Positions 38,746 to 46,907 of a stretch of 52,941 bases of DNA are shown piece after piece. This stretch comes from Acidobacteriota bacterium (GTDB lineage: Bacteria; Acidobacteriota; Terriglobia; 2-12-FULL-54-10). The notes under the pieces are model-generated. The model was not told where the DNA came from and made no database searches. It saw nothing but the letters and a program-made list of their open reading frames with translations. The stretch covers positions 1 through 52,941 of the forward strand of contig JACPPJ010000036.1 of NCBI GenBank assembly GCA_016191085.1. Reading direction: 5' to 3'. The position numbers and the translations under genes were made by a program. Within the stretch, counting starts at the first letter, position 1. Every line of letters begins with the position of its first letter.

Positions 38746-39705
38746 TTATCGCCGAGCTGCCAGTACCTTCAGTGGCCTATCGAGCTTGAACGTCAAGATG
38801 GTCTCCACCGGCACGCGAATGGAGCCGCCCTTGGTCAGAATTTGAGCCACAGCACCCGCACCCGCGCCCGCGCCGGCGCCGATTGCTGCACCCTTTTTCC
38901 CACCTGCGATAGCTCCGATGATCGCTCCGACCGCAGCTCCTCCGCCGACATGTTCGGCAGTTCGTCTGTTCGCACCGATGCCCGACTTCCCACGCTCGGT
39001 CACGTCTGATGTGCTGAGCTGATATTCACGGCCATCAATCGAAATCGATTGCAGATCGAGCACCAGATCCGAGGCACCACGGATGCGGCCGCCTTGCGAC
39101 ACTGACCGGATGATGATTTCTGCGTTGGCGCCACGCGGGATTACCGTTGCGCCCGCGGCATCGAGCACGTCATTGACCACCTCAGCCGCGTATGTCTGGC
39201 CCTCTACTGCTTTGCTCGAATCGATGGTGTCCTCGGTGCGCACGGCAATCTCGGTCCCAACGGGGAGTTCAAACGTCTTGGTGGTGATAGCTGATTCCGG
39301 CGGGTGCGGAAGTTCCGCGTGTACCGGTGGCGGCTGCGTCTGGGCGGGCCGAGACGGCGGCGCGGCTGGGGCTGGTCCGCGATCCGCTCTTCTTGCAGGC
39401 GCGGCGGGAGCAGTTGCCTGCTCACGCGGGGGCGTTTGGGTTTCCGGCATCGCCGTACTGGTTGGCGTATCCGCGTAATCGATCGATTTCACCTGCGAAG
39501 TTGGAATTGTATGGGTGACATTATCGTCGCCGAGGATCTTGATCTCCTTATTTGAATTGGCGACGAGCGCACCGCTCAACTGCGACCCATCCCGCAACGA
39601 AACAGTGGCGTGTGGCCGTTCGCCAGCCGATTCCGTTGTTTTGGATGTGCAGGAGCTTAGGAACAGACTTGACAGAAACGCTGCGAAAACGACTAATCGT
39701 CTCAT
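38746..39705 (-). CDS. Glycine-zipper lipoprotein
   Basis: The 319-residue protein begins MRRLVVFAAFLSSLFLSSC with a lipobox (LSSC, Cys about 19), so it is exported and lipid-anchored. It has a short SH3-like or beta region (ATVSLRDGSQLSGALV), a Pro-rich stretch (about 85-135), a beta domain with PVGTEIAVRTEDTIDSSKAVEGQ, and a Gly-zipper (GGGAAVGAIIGAIAGGKKGAAIGAGAGA, near 255-285) that could insert in or coat membranes. This combination recurs in acidobacterial lipoproteins as I recall. Function is unknown. It is convergent with coxD and divergent from the transporter gene. Confidence 0.7.
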   Translation of the reverse strand: MRRLVVFAAFLSSLFLSSCTSKTTESAGERPHATVSLRDGSQLSGALVANSNKEIKILGDDNVTHTIPTSQVKSIDYADTPTSTAMPETQTPPREQATAPAAPARRADRGPAPAAPPSRPAQTQPPPVHAELPHPPESAITTKTFELPVGTEIAVRTEDTIDSSKAVEGQTYAAEVVNDVLDAAGATVIPRGANAEIIIRSVSQGGRIRGASDLVLDLQSISIDGREYQLSTSDVTERGKSGIGANRRTAEHVGGGAAVGAIIGAIAGGKKGAAIGAGAGAGAGAVAQILTKGGSIRVPVETILTFKLDRPLKVLAARR

Positions 39706-39849
39706 AAGACCTGCCTCCCTTCCTTCTTACTAGTAGTATAACGCTCTCGCCGATCGATGACACGTCTCTACCGGCTCCTGCGGCCCCAACGAGCCGCCGA
39801 CGTTAACCCGCAGCTACATGAATCTACTACACTGTGGTACCGTGACCTC

Positions 39850-41124
39850 ATGCGCCTGCGCTCTGCGTTGATGAACCGGCGGCTACTCGTAGTGATGCTG
39901 CACGGGTTCGCCGCGGGCATTCCCTTTACCCTTCTCACGGATGTGTTGCAGTCGTGGCTGACGGTAGAGAAAGTCTCGATTGCCACCATCGGCCTGTTTG
40001 CGTACGTACAGACGCCGTACGCATGGAAGTTTGTATGGGCTCCTCTGCTCGACCGCTATCGCTTGCCGATCTTAGGCCGGAGGCGCGGCTGGATCTTTTT
40101 GTTTCAACTGCTGCTGCTCGCCAGTATCGGAGTGATGGGGTTGTCGAACCCCGCCTCGTCCCTGAAGCTCACGGCTGCCACGGCGCTGCTGGTCGCATTT
40201 TTCAGCGCCAGCCATGACATTGTCGTGGATGCCTATCGCGCCGATGTGCTGCTGCACGACGAGCGCGGTCCCGGCTCTTCTTACTACGTCATCTTCTATC
40301 GCTTGGCCGCCTTTTTCGCTGGAGGCATCGCGCTCATACTAGCCGACTATCTCTCGTGGCGCTTCGTCTACGCGCTTATGTCGGTGACCATGCTGGTGGG
40401 CGTCCTGGCGACACTGATCGCTCCCGAACCGCCGATGGAGACAAGGCCGCCCACCTCTTTGTGGCAGGCGTCTTGGCTGCCGTTCAGAGAGTTCTTCAAG
40501 CGGCCCGCGGCCATCCAAGTGCTCGTTTTCGTGTTGATCTACAAGATTGACGCCAACATGGCGCAAGCTTTGATGAGTACGTTCTTCCTGCAAACAGGTT
40601 TTACGCTGACGGAAGTCGGCGCCATCCGCAAGACCGCCAGCATTGTGGGGAGCCTCGCCGGCACTGCCGTCGGCGGAGTCGTGATGGTGAAGCTTGGAAT
40701 GAGACGGTCATTGTGGGTGTTCGGTCTGCTACAAGGAATCGTTGGAATCTGCTTCGTCGCGATGACGTACCTTGGGCGCAATCAGACGATGTTGGCTGTA
40801 ACAGTTTTCTCCGAGTTTTTCTTCAGCGGCATGGGCACGGCGGCGTACGCAGCGTTTTTCCTCGCGATCTGCGACCGGCGTTACTCCGCGACCCAGTATG
40901 CTCTTCTCACCAGCTTGATGGCGCAAAGCCGGATTTTGGTTTCCGGGGGGATGGGTTATCTCCAGGAAGCCGTGGGATGGCGAACCTACTTCATCATTTC
41001 GATACTCGCGATGATCCCGGGCTTGTTGCTTCTGACGCGGTACGACCGCTGGCGTATTGATCAAGTGGGTCTTTCTCCCCAAAGCGACTCGCAGAAATCA
41101 CCAACCGTTCGTAGCTCGGCATAG
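39850..41124 (+). CDS. AmpG-like major facilitator permease
   Basis: ATG 39850 gives 424 residues with about 12 membrane segments; the frame is open to 39757 but the extra 31 residues are polar and not typical. Features are LHGFAAGIPFTLLTDVLQSWLTVEKVSIATIGLFAYVQTPYAWKFVWAPLLDRYRLP and ASHDIVVDAYRADVL, characteristic of AmpG/PAT (SLC33A1-like) transporters, which import anhydromuropeptides or acetyl-CoA-type substrates. Here peptidoglycan recycling is the likeliest role, by family only. No recycling enzyme is adjacent. Confidence 0.82.
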   Translation: MRLRSALMNRRLLVVMLHGFAAGIPFTLLTDVLQSWLTVEKVSIATIGLFAYVQTPYAWKFVWAPLLDRYRLPILGRRRGWIFLFQLLLLASIGVMGLSNPASSLKLTAATALLVAFFSASHDIVVDAYRADVLLHDERGPGSSYYVIFYRLAAFFAGGIALILADYLSWRFVYALMSVTMLVGVLATLIAPEPPMETRPPTSLWQASWLPFREFFKRPAAIQVLVFVLIYKIDANMAQALMSTFFLQTGFTLTEVGAIRKTASIVGSLAGTAVGGVVMVKLGMRRSLWVFGLLQGIVGICFVAMTYLGRNQTMLAVTVFSEFFFSGMGTAAYAAFFLAICDRRYSATQYALLTSLMAQSRILVSGGMGYLQEAVGWRTYFIISILAMIPGLLLLTRYDRWRIDQVGLSPQSDSQKSPTVRSSA

Positions 41125-41463
41125 CCATTCAGCATGTCCGCATAACCTCATCGAGTTTGCACACATGCCGCTTGAGACGCAATTCGTCAGTCCATCTGAA
41201 TTGAGAGCTGCAGTACCGGCAGATTTGGTGAAGCGCGTCGGAACGCCTGGGGAAAGACGAATAAGGTTTTTTGTTAGTGAAGTACAAGCAGCCACGGGCA
41301 CGGTTTTTGTGCAGTGGGTTTGTACGTATCGGAAATTTTGCATTGGAGATTGCGCTGTACGCCTGGTCCAGAGCGCGATTGTCGCGGCCGGCGTGGGAGT
41401 TGCGCAGCACCGGGGGTCTGCGGTAGTGTTTAGCTTTCGTCATTCCATTCTTAGGAGTGTTGT
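41125..41463. other. Intergenic region between the AmpG-like and hydrolase genes
   Basis: About 340 bp with no convincing gene. An open plus-strand frame crosses it (41057-41506), starting within the permease gene and running into the hydrolase gene in another frame, but it shows no signal peptide, domain or ribosome site. A run of Ts (GGTTTTTTG) is present near 41266. No RNA gene or repeat was recognised. Confidence 0.35.
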
Positions 41464-42210
41464 ATGCGCGCAAAAGGCTCATTGTTCGTGTACTCGATGG
41501 CTGTGACGTTGATGGCTGCCGCTCTCGCGCAGCAGGCCCGATCAGCAAAGTATTCGTCGGAAACGATTCCCGCATCGGGCGGTGATATCAGCGTCACGCC
41601 CATCAACCATGCCATGATGATGCTGCAGTTTGGAGACAAAGTCATCGGAGTGGACCCTACGGGCCAGGGCGACTATACCGATCTGCCGAAAGCAGACCTC
41701 ATCCTGATCACGGATATACACCCCGACCACATGGACCGCGCGTCGATTGATAAATGGAAGAAATCGTCGACAGTGATTGTTGCGCCCGCCGCTGTCGCTA
41801 AGACAATCACGGAGGCGCAGGTAATTAACAACGGTGAGAAGAAGACTATCGCTGGTGTAGAGATCGAAGCAGTGCCTATGTACAACATGGAGCGCGGACC
41901 AGAGCCGGGCAAGAAGTTCCACGATAAAGGGCGCGGCAACGGATACATTCTCACGCTGGGCGGTAAGCGCATCTACATATCCGGCGATACCGAAGCTATA
42001 CCGGAAATAAAGGCGCTTAAGAATATCGATGTGGCGTTCGTCTGCATGAATCTGCCCTACACGATGACCGCGCAAGAGGCCGCCGACGCGGTGAAAGCGT
42101 TCAAACCGAAAATCGTGTACCCTTACCACTCGAGAAACACGAATACCGAAGAATTCGCCGCCGCCCTGAAAGGCACCAGCATAGACGTCCGCCTGCGAAA
42201 TTGGTACTAA
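41464..42210 (+). CDS. Secreted metallo-beta-lactamase-fold hydrolase
   Basis: The 248-residue protein has a signal peptide (ending near AQQARS) and a metallo-hydrolase core: VIGVDPTGQGDY, ITDIHPDHMDRASI (metal ligands HxDHxD), a GVEIEAVPMYN strand, then YISGDTEAIPEI (Asp ligand) and PYHSRN (His ligand). It resembles the UPF0173/YycJ type of zinc hydrolases, here exported. An AGGAG lies about seven bases ahead of ATG 41464. Substrate unknown. A repeated-type hairpin follows at 42223-42273. Confidence 0.82.
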   Translation: MRAKGSLFVYSMAVTLMAAALAQQARSAKYSSETIPASGGDISVTPINHAMMMLQFGDKVIGVDPTGQGDYTDLPKADLILITDIHPDHMDRASIDKWKKSSTVIVAPAAVAKTITEAQVINNGEKKTIAGVEIEAVPMYNMERGPEPGKKFHDKGRGNGYILTLGGKRIYISGDTEAIPEIKALKNIDVAFVCMNLPYTMTAQEAADAVKAFKPKIVYPYHSRNTNTEEFAAALKGTSIDVRLRNWY

Positions 42211-42214
42211 CCGT

Positions 42215-42305
42215 GAGAAGAAGCCAGAAGGCAGAAGTCAGAATCTCAAATTCCGGCATTTCCGCCTTCTGGCTCCTGGCTTCTGACTCCTGACTTCCCC
42301 AAACA
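42215..42305. repeat. Palindromic GCCAGAAGGC-type intergenic repeat
   Basis: GCCAGAAGGC (42223-42232) and GCCTTCTGGC (42264-42273) form a perfect 10-bp stem, flanked by partial matches AGAAGTCAGAA and TTCTGACTCCTGACTT that continue it. The same units occur at 26365-26398 beside actB. It fills the gap between the hydrolase and the crotonase gene, ending at its start codon. Confidence 0.75.
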
Positions 42306-42306
42306 T

Positions 42307-43359
42307 ATGCGTCATTTCCAAGCTCGTGAACCCGCCGATTTTGGTTTCAAAGAAATCCTTTGCAACAAACAAGGCCGTATTGCGACGGTCACGATTAATC
42401 GCCCGCGCGTACACAATTGCCTCAACACGCGATGTATCGAGGAGATCGCGGCAGCCTTCCAGGACATCTCCGACGACGATTCCATCGGTGTAGCCGTGCT
42501 GACCGGTACGGGCGACCGCGCATTCTGCACCGGAGCCGATGTCCGCGAGTACACCGAGCAATATGTCACGCGTCCTCGGGATTATTGGAAATACATTGGC
42601 CGCTTCCGCATCTTTATTGAAAGTATTCTGCGCAATGGCAAGCCGACCATCGCTCGTCTGAACGGCATCACGGCGGCAGGCGGCAACGAAGCGCACTTGG
42701 CCTGCGACCTGAGCGTCATGGCCGAGCACGCCTACATCAAACAGGCCGGAACTCACGTGGGCAGCGTGGCGGCAGCAGGAGCAACGCAGTGGCTGCCGAT
42801 CACCGTCGGCGACAAGCGCACGCGCGAAATCCTATTTCTGAACCGCCCCATTCCCTCCGCGCAAGCGCTCCAATGGGGCATGACGAACCAGGTGGTCCCT
42901 TCGGTAAAAAAGGATGGCGAATTCGTTACGGGCGCGACTTCCGAGCAGATCAAGAAAGCTCTGGAAAGCGCTGACGGTCATTCCATTAGCCTGGAGCTTC
43001 TCGACCGCGCCGTCGCGGAACTCGCCGACGCTCTGCTCGAATCGCTGCCTGAGTGCACGCGCTACACGAAGGAGCAGATCAATTTCTTAAAAGAGTTCGT
43101 CTGGAACTCCACCGTTGGCCATGCGCGCGAATGGCTGGCGCTGCATTATACGAATCTGGAGCCCTGGGAAGGCATGACGGCGTTCGCGGAAAAGCGCAAG
43201 GCGAACTACAAGGCGGTGCGGGAGCGCTGGGCCAACGACGACTCTCCGGAGCTGCCCTGGGGCGCGCATGTGCAGAGCTGTCCCGCCTGCGGCGCCAAGG
43301 GATTGCCCGCCCGTTTTAGCCACTGCGGCAACTGCGGAGCCGCGCTGGTTTCGAAGTAG
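42307..43359 (+). CDS. Crotonase (enoyl-CoA hydratase/isomerase) with C-terminal zinc ribbon
   Basis: The 350-residue protein has a crotonase core: GRIATVTINRPRVHNCLNTR, VAVLTGTGDRAFCTGADVRE (oxyanion-hole strand), then AAGGNEAHLACDLSVMAEHA and GTHVGSVAAAGATQWLPITVGDKR with the second oxyanion region, and PIPSAQALQWGMTNQVV. After a long helical tail, Cys-x2-Cys pairs CPACG and CGNCG (about 322-345) form a zinc ribbon, which is not usual for ECH enzymes. The GTHVGSVAAAG stretch recalls cyclohexenoyl-CoA hydrolases of benzoyl-CoA degradation but similarity is moderate. It should act on a CoA thioester; substrate unknown. Confidence 0.75.
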   Translation: MRHFQAREPADFGFKEILCNKQGRIATVTINRPRVHNCLNTRCIEEIAAAFQDISDDDSIGVAVLTGTGDRAFCTGADVREYTEQYVTRPRDYWKYIGRFRIFIESILRNGKPTIARLNGITAAGGNEAHLACDLSVMAEHAYIKQAGTHVGSVAAAGATQWLPITVGDKRTREILFLNRPIPSAQALQWGMTNQVVPSVKKDGEFVTGATSEQIKKALESADGHSISLELLDRAVAELADALLESLPECTRYTKEQINFLKEFVWNSTVGHAREWLALHYTNLEPWEGMTAFAEKRKANYKAVRERWANDDSPELPWGAHVQSCPACGAKGLPARFSHCGNCGAALVSK

Positions 43360-43378
43360 CGAGGAGGATTGCGGCGAC

Positions 43379-43612
43379 CTACTTCAGGGCCTCGTTGATC
43401 TCAATGTCCCGCTTCAGAATCTCCGTCAACAGTTCGGAAAGTTCCACGCCCTTCTCCCCGGCTTTTCCAGCGAAGTATTCCCACACGCTTCGCTCGATAG
43501 ATGCCGGCAAAAAGACCTTTGCGCCTGGAGGGATGTGATGGAGGCCGCGAACCCCTTTGCTGAAATCTATTTCGTCCGGCATATCGTTGTTTTCGAGTGG
43601 CTGTCCGCTCAT
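43379..43612 (-). CDS. BrnA-like antitoxin
   Basis: ATG 43612 gives 77 residues, MSGQPLENNDMPDEIDFSKGV, ending in FLPASIERSVWEYFAGKAGEKGVELSELLTEILKRDIEI, a short ribbon-helix-helix-like part typical of BrnA/CopG-type antitoxins. The start overlaps the stop of the toxin frame (43609) by four bases, as in BrnT-BrnA operons. The frame is open upstream to 43759 but those residues come from the shadow of brnT. It should repress the pair and neutralise BrnT if that is still active. Confidence 0.6.
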   Translation of the reverse strand: MSGQPLENNDMPDEIDFSKGVRGLHHIPPGAKVFLPASIERSVWEYFAGKAGEKGVELSELLTEILKRDIEINEALK

Positions 43613-43922
43613 AAGCCCTCCTGATACTGGCGGGTTTCTTTCTGTGTTGCTTTGCGGGCCGAAATCAGGCGTATCCTGGTGGTGCCACCCACCGATTCCG
43701 ACCAAACATAAGCGACCGACAAAATGGCGCCGTTCCCGGTGCAGCCAATTGAGAACCATCGCTCCTCACGCTCGCTGTGATCGAGATCAGCGGCGCTAAT
43801 GTGAGCTTCGGATCGCTGAAGATCGTGCACGCAAACTCAAATGAGATCCCGTGCTTCCGCAGGTTTGCGGCTGCCTTGGTCTCGTCCCATTCGAATTCAA
43901 ATTGTCGTTCATGCACGATCAA
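43609..43922 (-). pseudogene. BrnT-like toxin, frameshifted
   Basis: Read from 43922, the frame gives the BrnT start FEWDETKAAANLRKHGISFEFACTIFSDP then loses the family pattern. A second frame from about 43800 to 43609 gives DLDHSEREERWFSIGCTGNGAI and TRIRLISARKATQKETRQYQE, the BrnT C-terminus. A one-base deletion near 43786-43800 joins the halves. BrnT is a ribonuclease-like toxin; here the single shift probably inactivates it, leaving the antitoxin. A sequencing error is possible and would restore a normal gene of about 100 residues. Start is a TTG at 43922 or a GTG at 43916. Confidence 0.65.
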
Positions 43923-44026
43923 TTCTCTGGAACCATACTACAATAGACCCGCATTTCTAGAAACAACTTGCCGAGCGCTCTGAGCCTATGTTAGGTTAGG
44001 TCGAGCGTAGCACTGAGGAAAAGCGT

Positions 44027-44830
44027 TTGACTTCCCTTCAACTTGGCGCGTTGCATACGGCCCCGGTCGCCGAATCCGACCTGCTATCCCAAATTGATGT
44101 AAGCAGTCTGCCTCGCCACATCGCCATCATTATGGACGGGAACGGACGCTGGGCGCATCGCCGTCGTCTGCCGCGCATTGCAGGGCACCGCGCCGGCGCG
44201 CAAGCGGTACGAGAAGCAGTGGAAACGTGCTCCAGGCTAGGTGTTCAGGCTCTCAGCCTCTACGCTTTCTCTGCGGAAAATTGGAAGCGTCCCAAGACTG
44301 AGATTGACACGCTCATGGCGCTATTGCGCGAATACCTGCAGCGCGAACTCGCGGAGATTCACCGCAACAACATCCGCCTCCAGATTTTGGGCCATTACGA
44401 GCGGCTTCCGCGCGAGGTGCGCACTGACCTCGATGACGCGCTCGTTCTCACCTCCGGCAATACCGGGATGGTGCTGAATGTCGCTCTGAACTATAGCGCT
44501 CGCGCCGAGATCGCGGACGCCGTGAACTCCATACTTCTGGAGAGGGCCCACGCGGCGAACGGCACCGGCACAGCGATCCAAGCCAACATCACCGAAGAGA
44601 TGATCTCGAATCATCTTTACACGCGCGGGCTGCCCGACCCGGATTTACTGATCCGCACCAGTGGAGAGATGCGCGTCAGCAACTTCCTCTTGTGGCAGAT
44701 CGCCTACGCGGAGATTTGGGTGACCGACACCTGCTGGCCCGATTTCACAAAGAAGCATCTGCTACAAGCTGTTATTGATTTCCAGAAGCGAGAGCGCCGT
44801 TACGGGGGCTTGGGAAGCAACGGCGCGTAA
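44027..44830 (+). CDS. uppS: Undecaprenyl diphosphate synthase
   Basis: The 267-residue cis-prenyltransferase starts at a TTG preceded by GAGGAAA at good spacing. Key motifs are PRHIAIIMDGNGRWAHRR (catalytic Asp37), GHRAGAQAVREAVE, SLYAFSAENWKRP, LNYSARAEI and the C-terminal PDPDLLIRTSGEMRVSNFLLWQIAYAE. It makes the C55 lipid carrier for peptidoglycan and LPS. It is followed by cdsA, dxr and rseP in the common envelope/isoprenoid order. The 26 N-terminal residues before LPRHIA are poorly conserved, so a later start is conceivable but no ATG lies there. Confidence 0.95.
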   Translation: MTSLQLGALHTAPVAESDLLSQIDVSSLPRHIAIIMDGNGRWAHRRRLPRIAGHRAGAQAVREAVETCSRLGVQALSLYAFSAENWKRPKTEIDTLMALLREYLQRELAEIHRNNIRLQILGHYERLPREVRTDLDDALVLTSGNTGMVLNVALNYSARAEIADAVNSILLERAHAANGTGTAIQANITEEMISNHLYTRGLPDPDLLIRTSGEMRVSNFLLWQIAYAEIWVTDTCWPDFTKKHLLQAVIDFQKRERRYGGLGSNGA

Positions 44831-44905
44831 GGCGCCCTCGCGACAGTGGTCGCGTAGCGGACCCCGCGTTCTGTCCCGCCCGCCTGTCCTGCCACTAATT
44901 AACTG

Positions 44906-45703
44906 ATGCGCCGCATCCTCACCGCGCTGGTTCTTCTTCCCACTGTAGTTTCTTTGGTGCTGTGGGGCCCTGCATGGCTCATAGCTGCCGTGGTAGTTGT
45001 AATAGCCGAACTTGCAGTCTGGGAATTTTTCAGACTGGCGCAGGCAAAAGGCATCGTCCCGGTACAAATCCCTGGATACGTCTTTGCTGCGGGCGTGGTA
45101 CTTGCGCCTCTATGCGCCTTTCCCTCCGTCTCCCTCATCGGCGCTTTGGCCGGTTTTCTTCTCGTGCTGATGAGTTGGGCCATGCTTTCCGGCCGAGACT
45201 TGGCCGCGTATTTCGGCTCCGTGTCGGCAACATTTCTCGGCGTGCTCTATGCGGCCATCCCCCTCAGCCTCCTCCTGGGAGTGTGTTTGCACCTTCGCGG
45301 ACGCCTTGCCGTGCTGTTCACGTTGGTGCTGGTCTGGACCGGCGACACCATGGCATTTTTTGTTGGCAGTGCTTGGGGGCGTCACAAGCTGGCGCCGCAG
45401 ATCAGTCCGGGTAAGACATGGGAAGGCTCGGCGGCTTCCCTCGGCTTCTCCATTGTCGTGGCACTGGCGTTTGTGCGATTCGCGTTGCGGGATATCGGAT
45501 ATACAGAGGCGATAGTATTCGCGGCGGGAATCAACGTGGCAGCCCAAATCGGCGATTTGGCGGAATCGGCATTGAAGCGCAGCGCCGGCGTAAAATACTC
45601 ATCACAGCTTGTGCCCGGTCACGGCGGCGTACTTGACCGCATCGACGCGTTACTCTTTGCCGCACCCGTTTTATGGTACTATTGGCTGTGGAGGGGGCTG
45701 TAG
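44906..45703 (+). CDS. cdsA: Phosphatidate cytidylyltransferase
   Basis: The 265-residue integral membrane enzyme makes CDP-diacylglycerol from phosphatidate and CTP. It has about seven membrane segments and the signature near the end, SAGVKYSSQLVPGHGGVLDRIDALLFAAPV, plus WTGDTMAFFVGSAWGRHKLAPQISPGKTWEGS. ATG 44906 follows uppS by 75 bp and dxr begins 17 bp after its stop, consistent with one operon. Confidence 0.94.
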   Translation: MRRILTALVLLPTVVSLVLWGPAWLIAAVVVVIAELAVWEFFRLAQAKGIVPVQIPGYVFAAGVVLAPLCAFPSVSLIGALAGFLLVLMSWAMLSGRDLAAYFGSVSATFLGVLYAAIPLSLLLGVCLHLRGRLAVLFTLVLVWTGDTMAFFVGSAWGRHKLAPQISPGKTWEGSAASLGFSIVVALAFVRFALRDIGYTEAIVFAAGINVAAQIGDLAESALKRSAGVKYSSQLVPGHGGVLDRIDALLFAAPVLWYYWLWRGL

Positions 45704-45720
45704 CGCGGTTCCGTAAATAA

Positions 45721-46893
45721 ATGAAAAAGCTTGGGATACTCGGATCGACGGGATCCATCGGACGTAATTGCCTCAAAGTTATTTCGGAGATTCCGGAACG
45801 ATTCCAAGTGGCGAGTCTCACGGCGGGTGAGAACGCAGAGTTGATGGCGCGCCAAGTTTTAGAGACAGGGCCAGCGTTCGTCTCCATGGCTACCGAACAA
45901 GCCGCGGACAAGTTGCGGTCTTTACTTCGGCAAGCCGGTTGCAAGAGAATTCCTGAGATTGGCTACGGTCCCGAAGGAATGAAGACAGCCGCTACCCTCC
46001 CGGACGTCGATTTCGTCCTGTCTTCGACGGTAGGAGTAGCCGGTCTGCCGGCCACGTACGAAGCCCTGTTGGCGGGAAAGCAAGTTGCGTTGGCGAATAA
46101 AGAAGTGCTGGTCGCGGCCGGTGAACTGGTGACCGCGGCGGCGAACGCGCGTGGAATCGAGTTGTTGCCCGTCGATAGCGAGCACAATGCCGTGCACCAG
46201 TGTTTGCGCGCCGGTCGCAAAGATGAAGTCAGCCGCTTGATTTTAACCGCTTCGGGCGGACCGTTCCTGAATACGCCGTTAAATGAGATCGCCCAGGCAA
46301 CTGTTGAGCAGGCGTTGCAGCATCCAACCTGGAGGATGGGCTCGAGAATCACAATAGATTCAGCGACGATGATGAACAAAGGATTTGAAGTGATCGAGGC
46401 GTCGTGGCTGTTTGGGTTCTCGCCCAAGCAGGTCAAGGTGAAAGTGCATCCACAGTCCACTGTGCATTCCATGGTGGAATTCGTTGACGGTTCCATACTG
46501 GCTCAAATTTCCATCACCGATATGCGCGTACCCATTCTGTACGCGTTGACTTATCCGGAGCGCATGCCCTCGAATCGGCATCAGTTTGACTGGGATAGCC
46601 TGCGGCTTTTGGAGTTCTGCGAGCCGGACTTGGAGCGATTTCCCTGCCTGCGGCTGGCATATGAAGCGATGGAGTGCGGAGGTTCGTATCCGTGCGCTTT
46701 GAATGCAGCCGATGAGGTGGCCGTAGCCGCCTTTCTGGAGCGCAAGATTCCTTTCGGCGCCATCGCGCGACTGATCGGAGACGTGCTTCACACCGTCCCG
46801 AATTGCAAATTCAACAACATGGATGACGTGTTGGAATATGACCAGCATTGCCGGGCTCGCGCCCGTGAATTGCTGGCGCAACACGCCAACTAA
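45721..46893 (+). CDS. dxr: 1-deoxy-D-xylulose 5-phosphate reductoisomerase
   Basis: The 390-residue enzyme converts DXP to MEP, the second step of the non-mevalonate isoprenoid pathway. It shows the NADPH site LGILGSTGSIGRNCLKVI, LANKEVLVAAGELV, VDSEHNAVHQCLRAG (metal ligands), LTASGGPFLNTP, TIDSATMMNKGFEVIEASWLF and the C-terminal NAADEVAVAAFL. It lies between cdsA and rseP, as in many bacteria, linking isoprenoid and envelope synthesis. Start ATG 45721 gives the standard MKKLGILGSTGSIG. Confidence 0.97.
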   Translation: MKKLGILGSTGSIGRNCLKVISEIPERFQVASLTAGENAELMARQVLETGPAFVSMATEQAADKLRSLLRQAGCKRIPEIGYGPEGMKTAATLPDVDFVLSSTVGVAGLPATYEALLAGKQVALANKEVLVAAGELVTAAANARGIELLPVDSEHNAVHQCLRAGRKDEVSRLILTASGGPFLNTPLNEIAQATVEQALQHPTWRMGSRITIDSATMMNKGFEVIEASWLFGFSPKQVKVKVHPQSTVHSMVEFVDGSILAQISITDMRVPILYALTYPERMPSNRHQFDWDSLRLLEFCEPDLERFPCLRLAYEAMECGGSYPCALNAADEVAVAAFLERKIPFGAIARLIGDVLHTVPNCKFNNMDDVLEYDQHCRARARELLAQHAN

Positions 46894-46907
46894 GAAGGCT
46901 TAAATCC

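Noticed and set aside
41057-41506. Plus frame spanning the AmpG-hydrolase gap as a gene
   Set aside because: It starts inside the permease gene and ends inside the hydrolase gene in other frames, with no domain, no ribosome site and no codon pattern like the neighbours.
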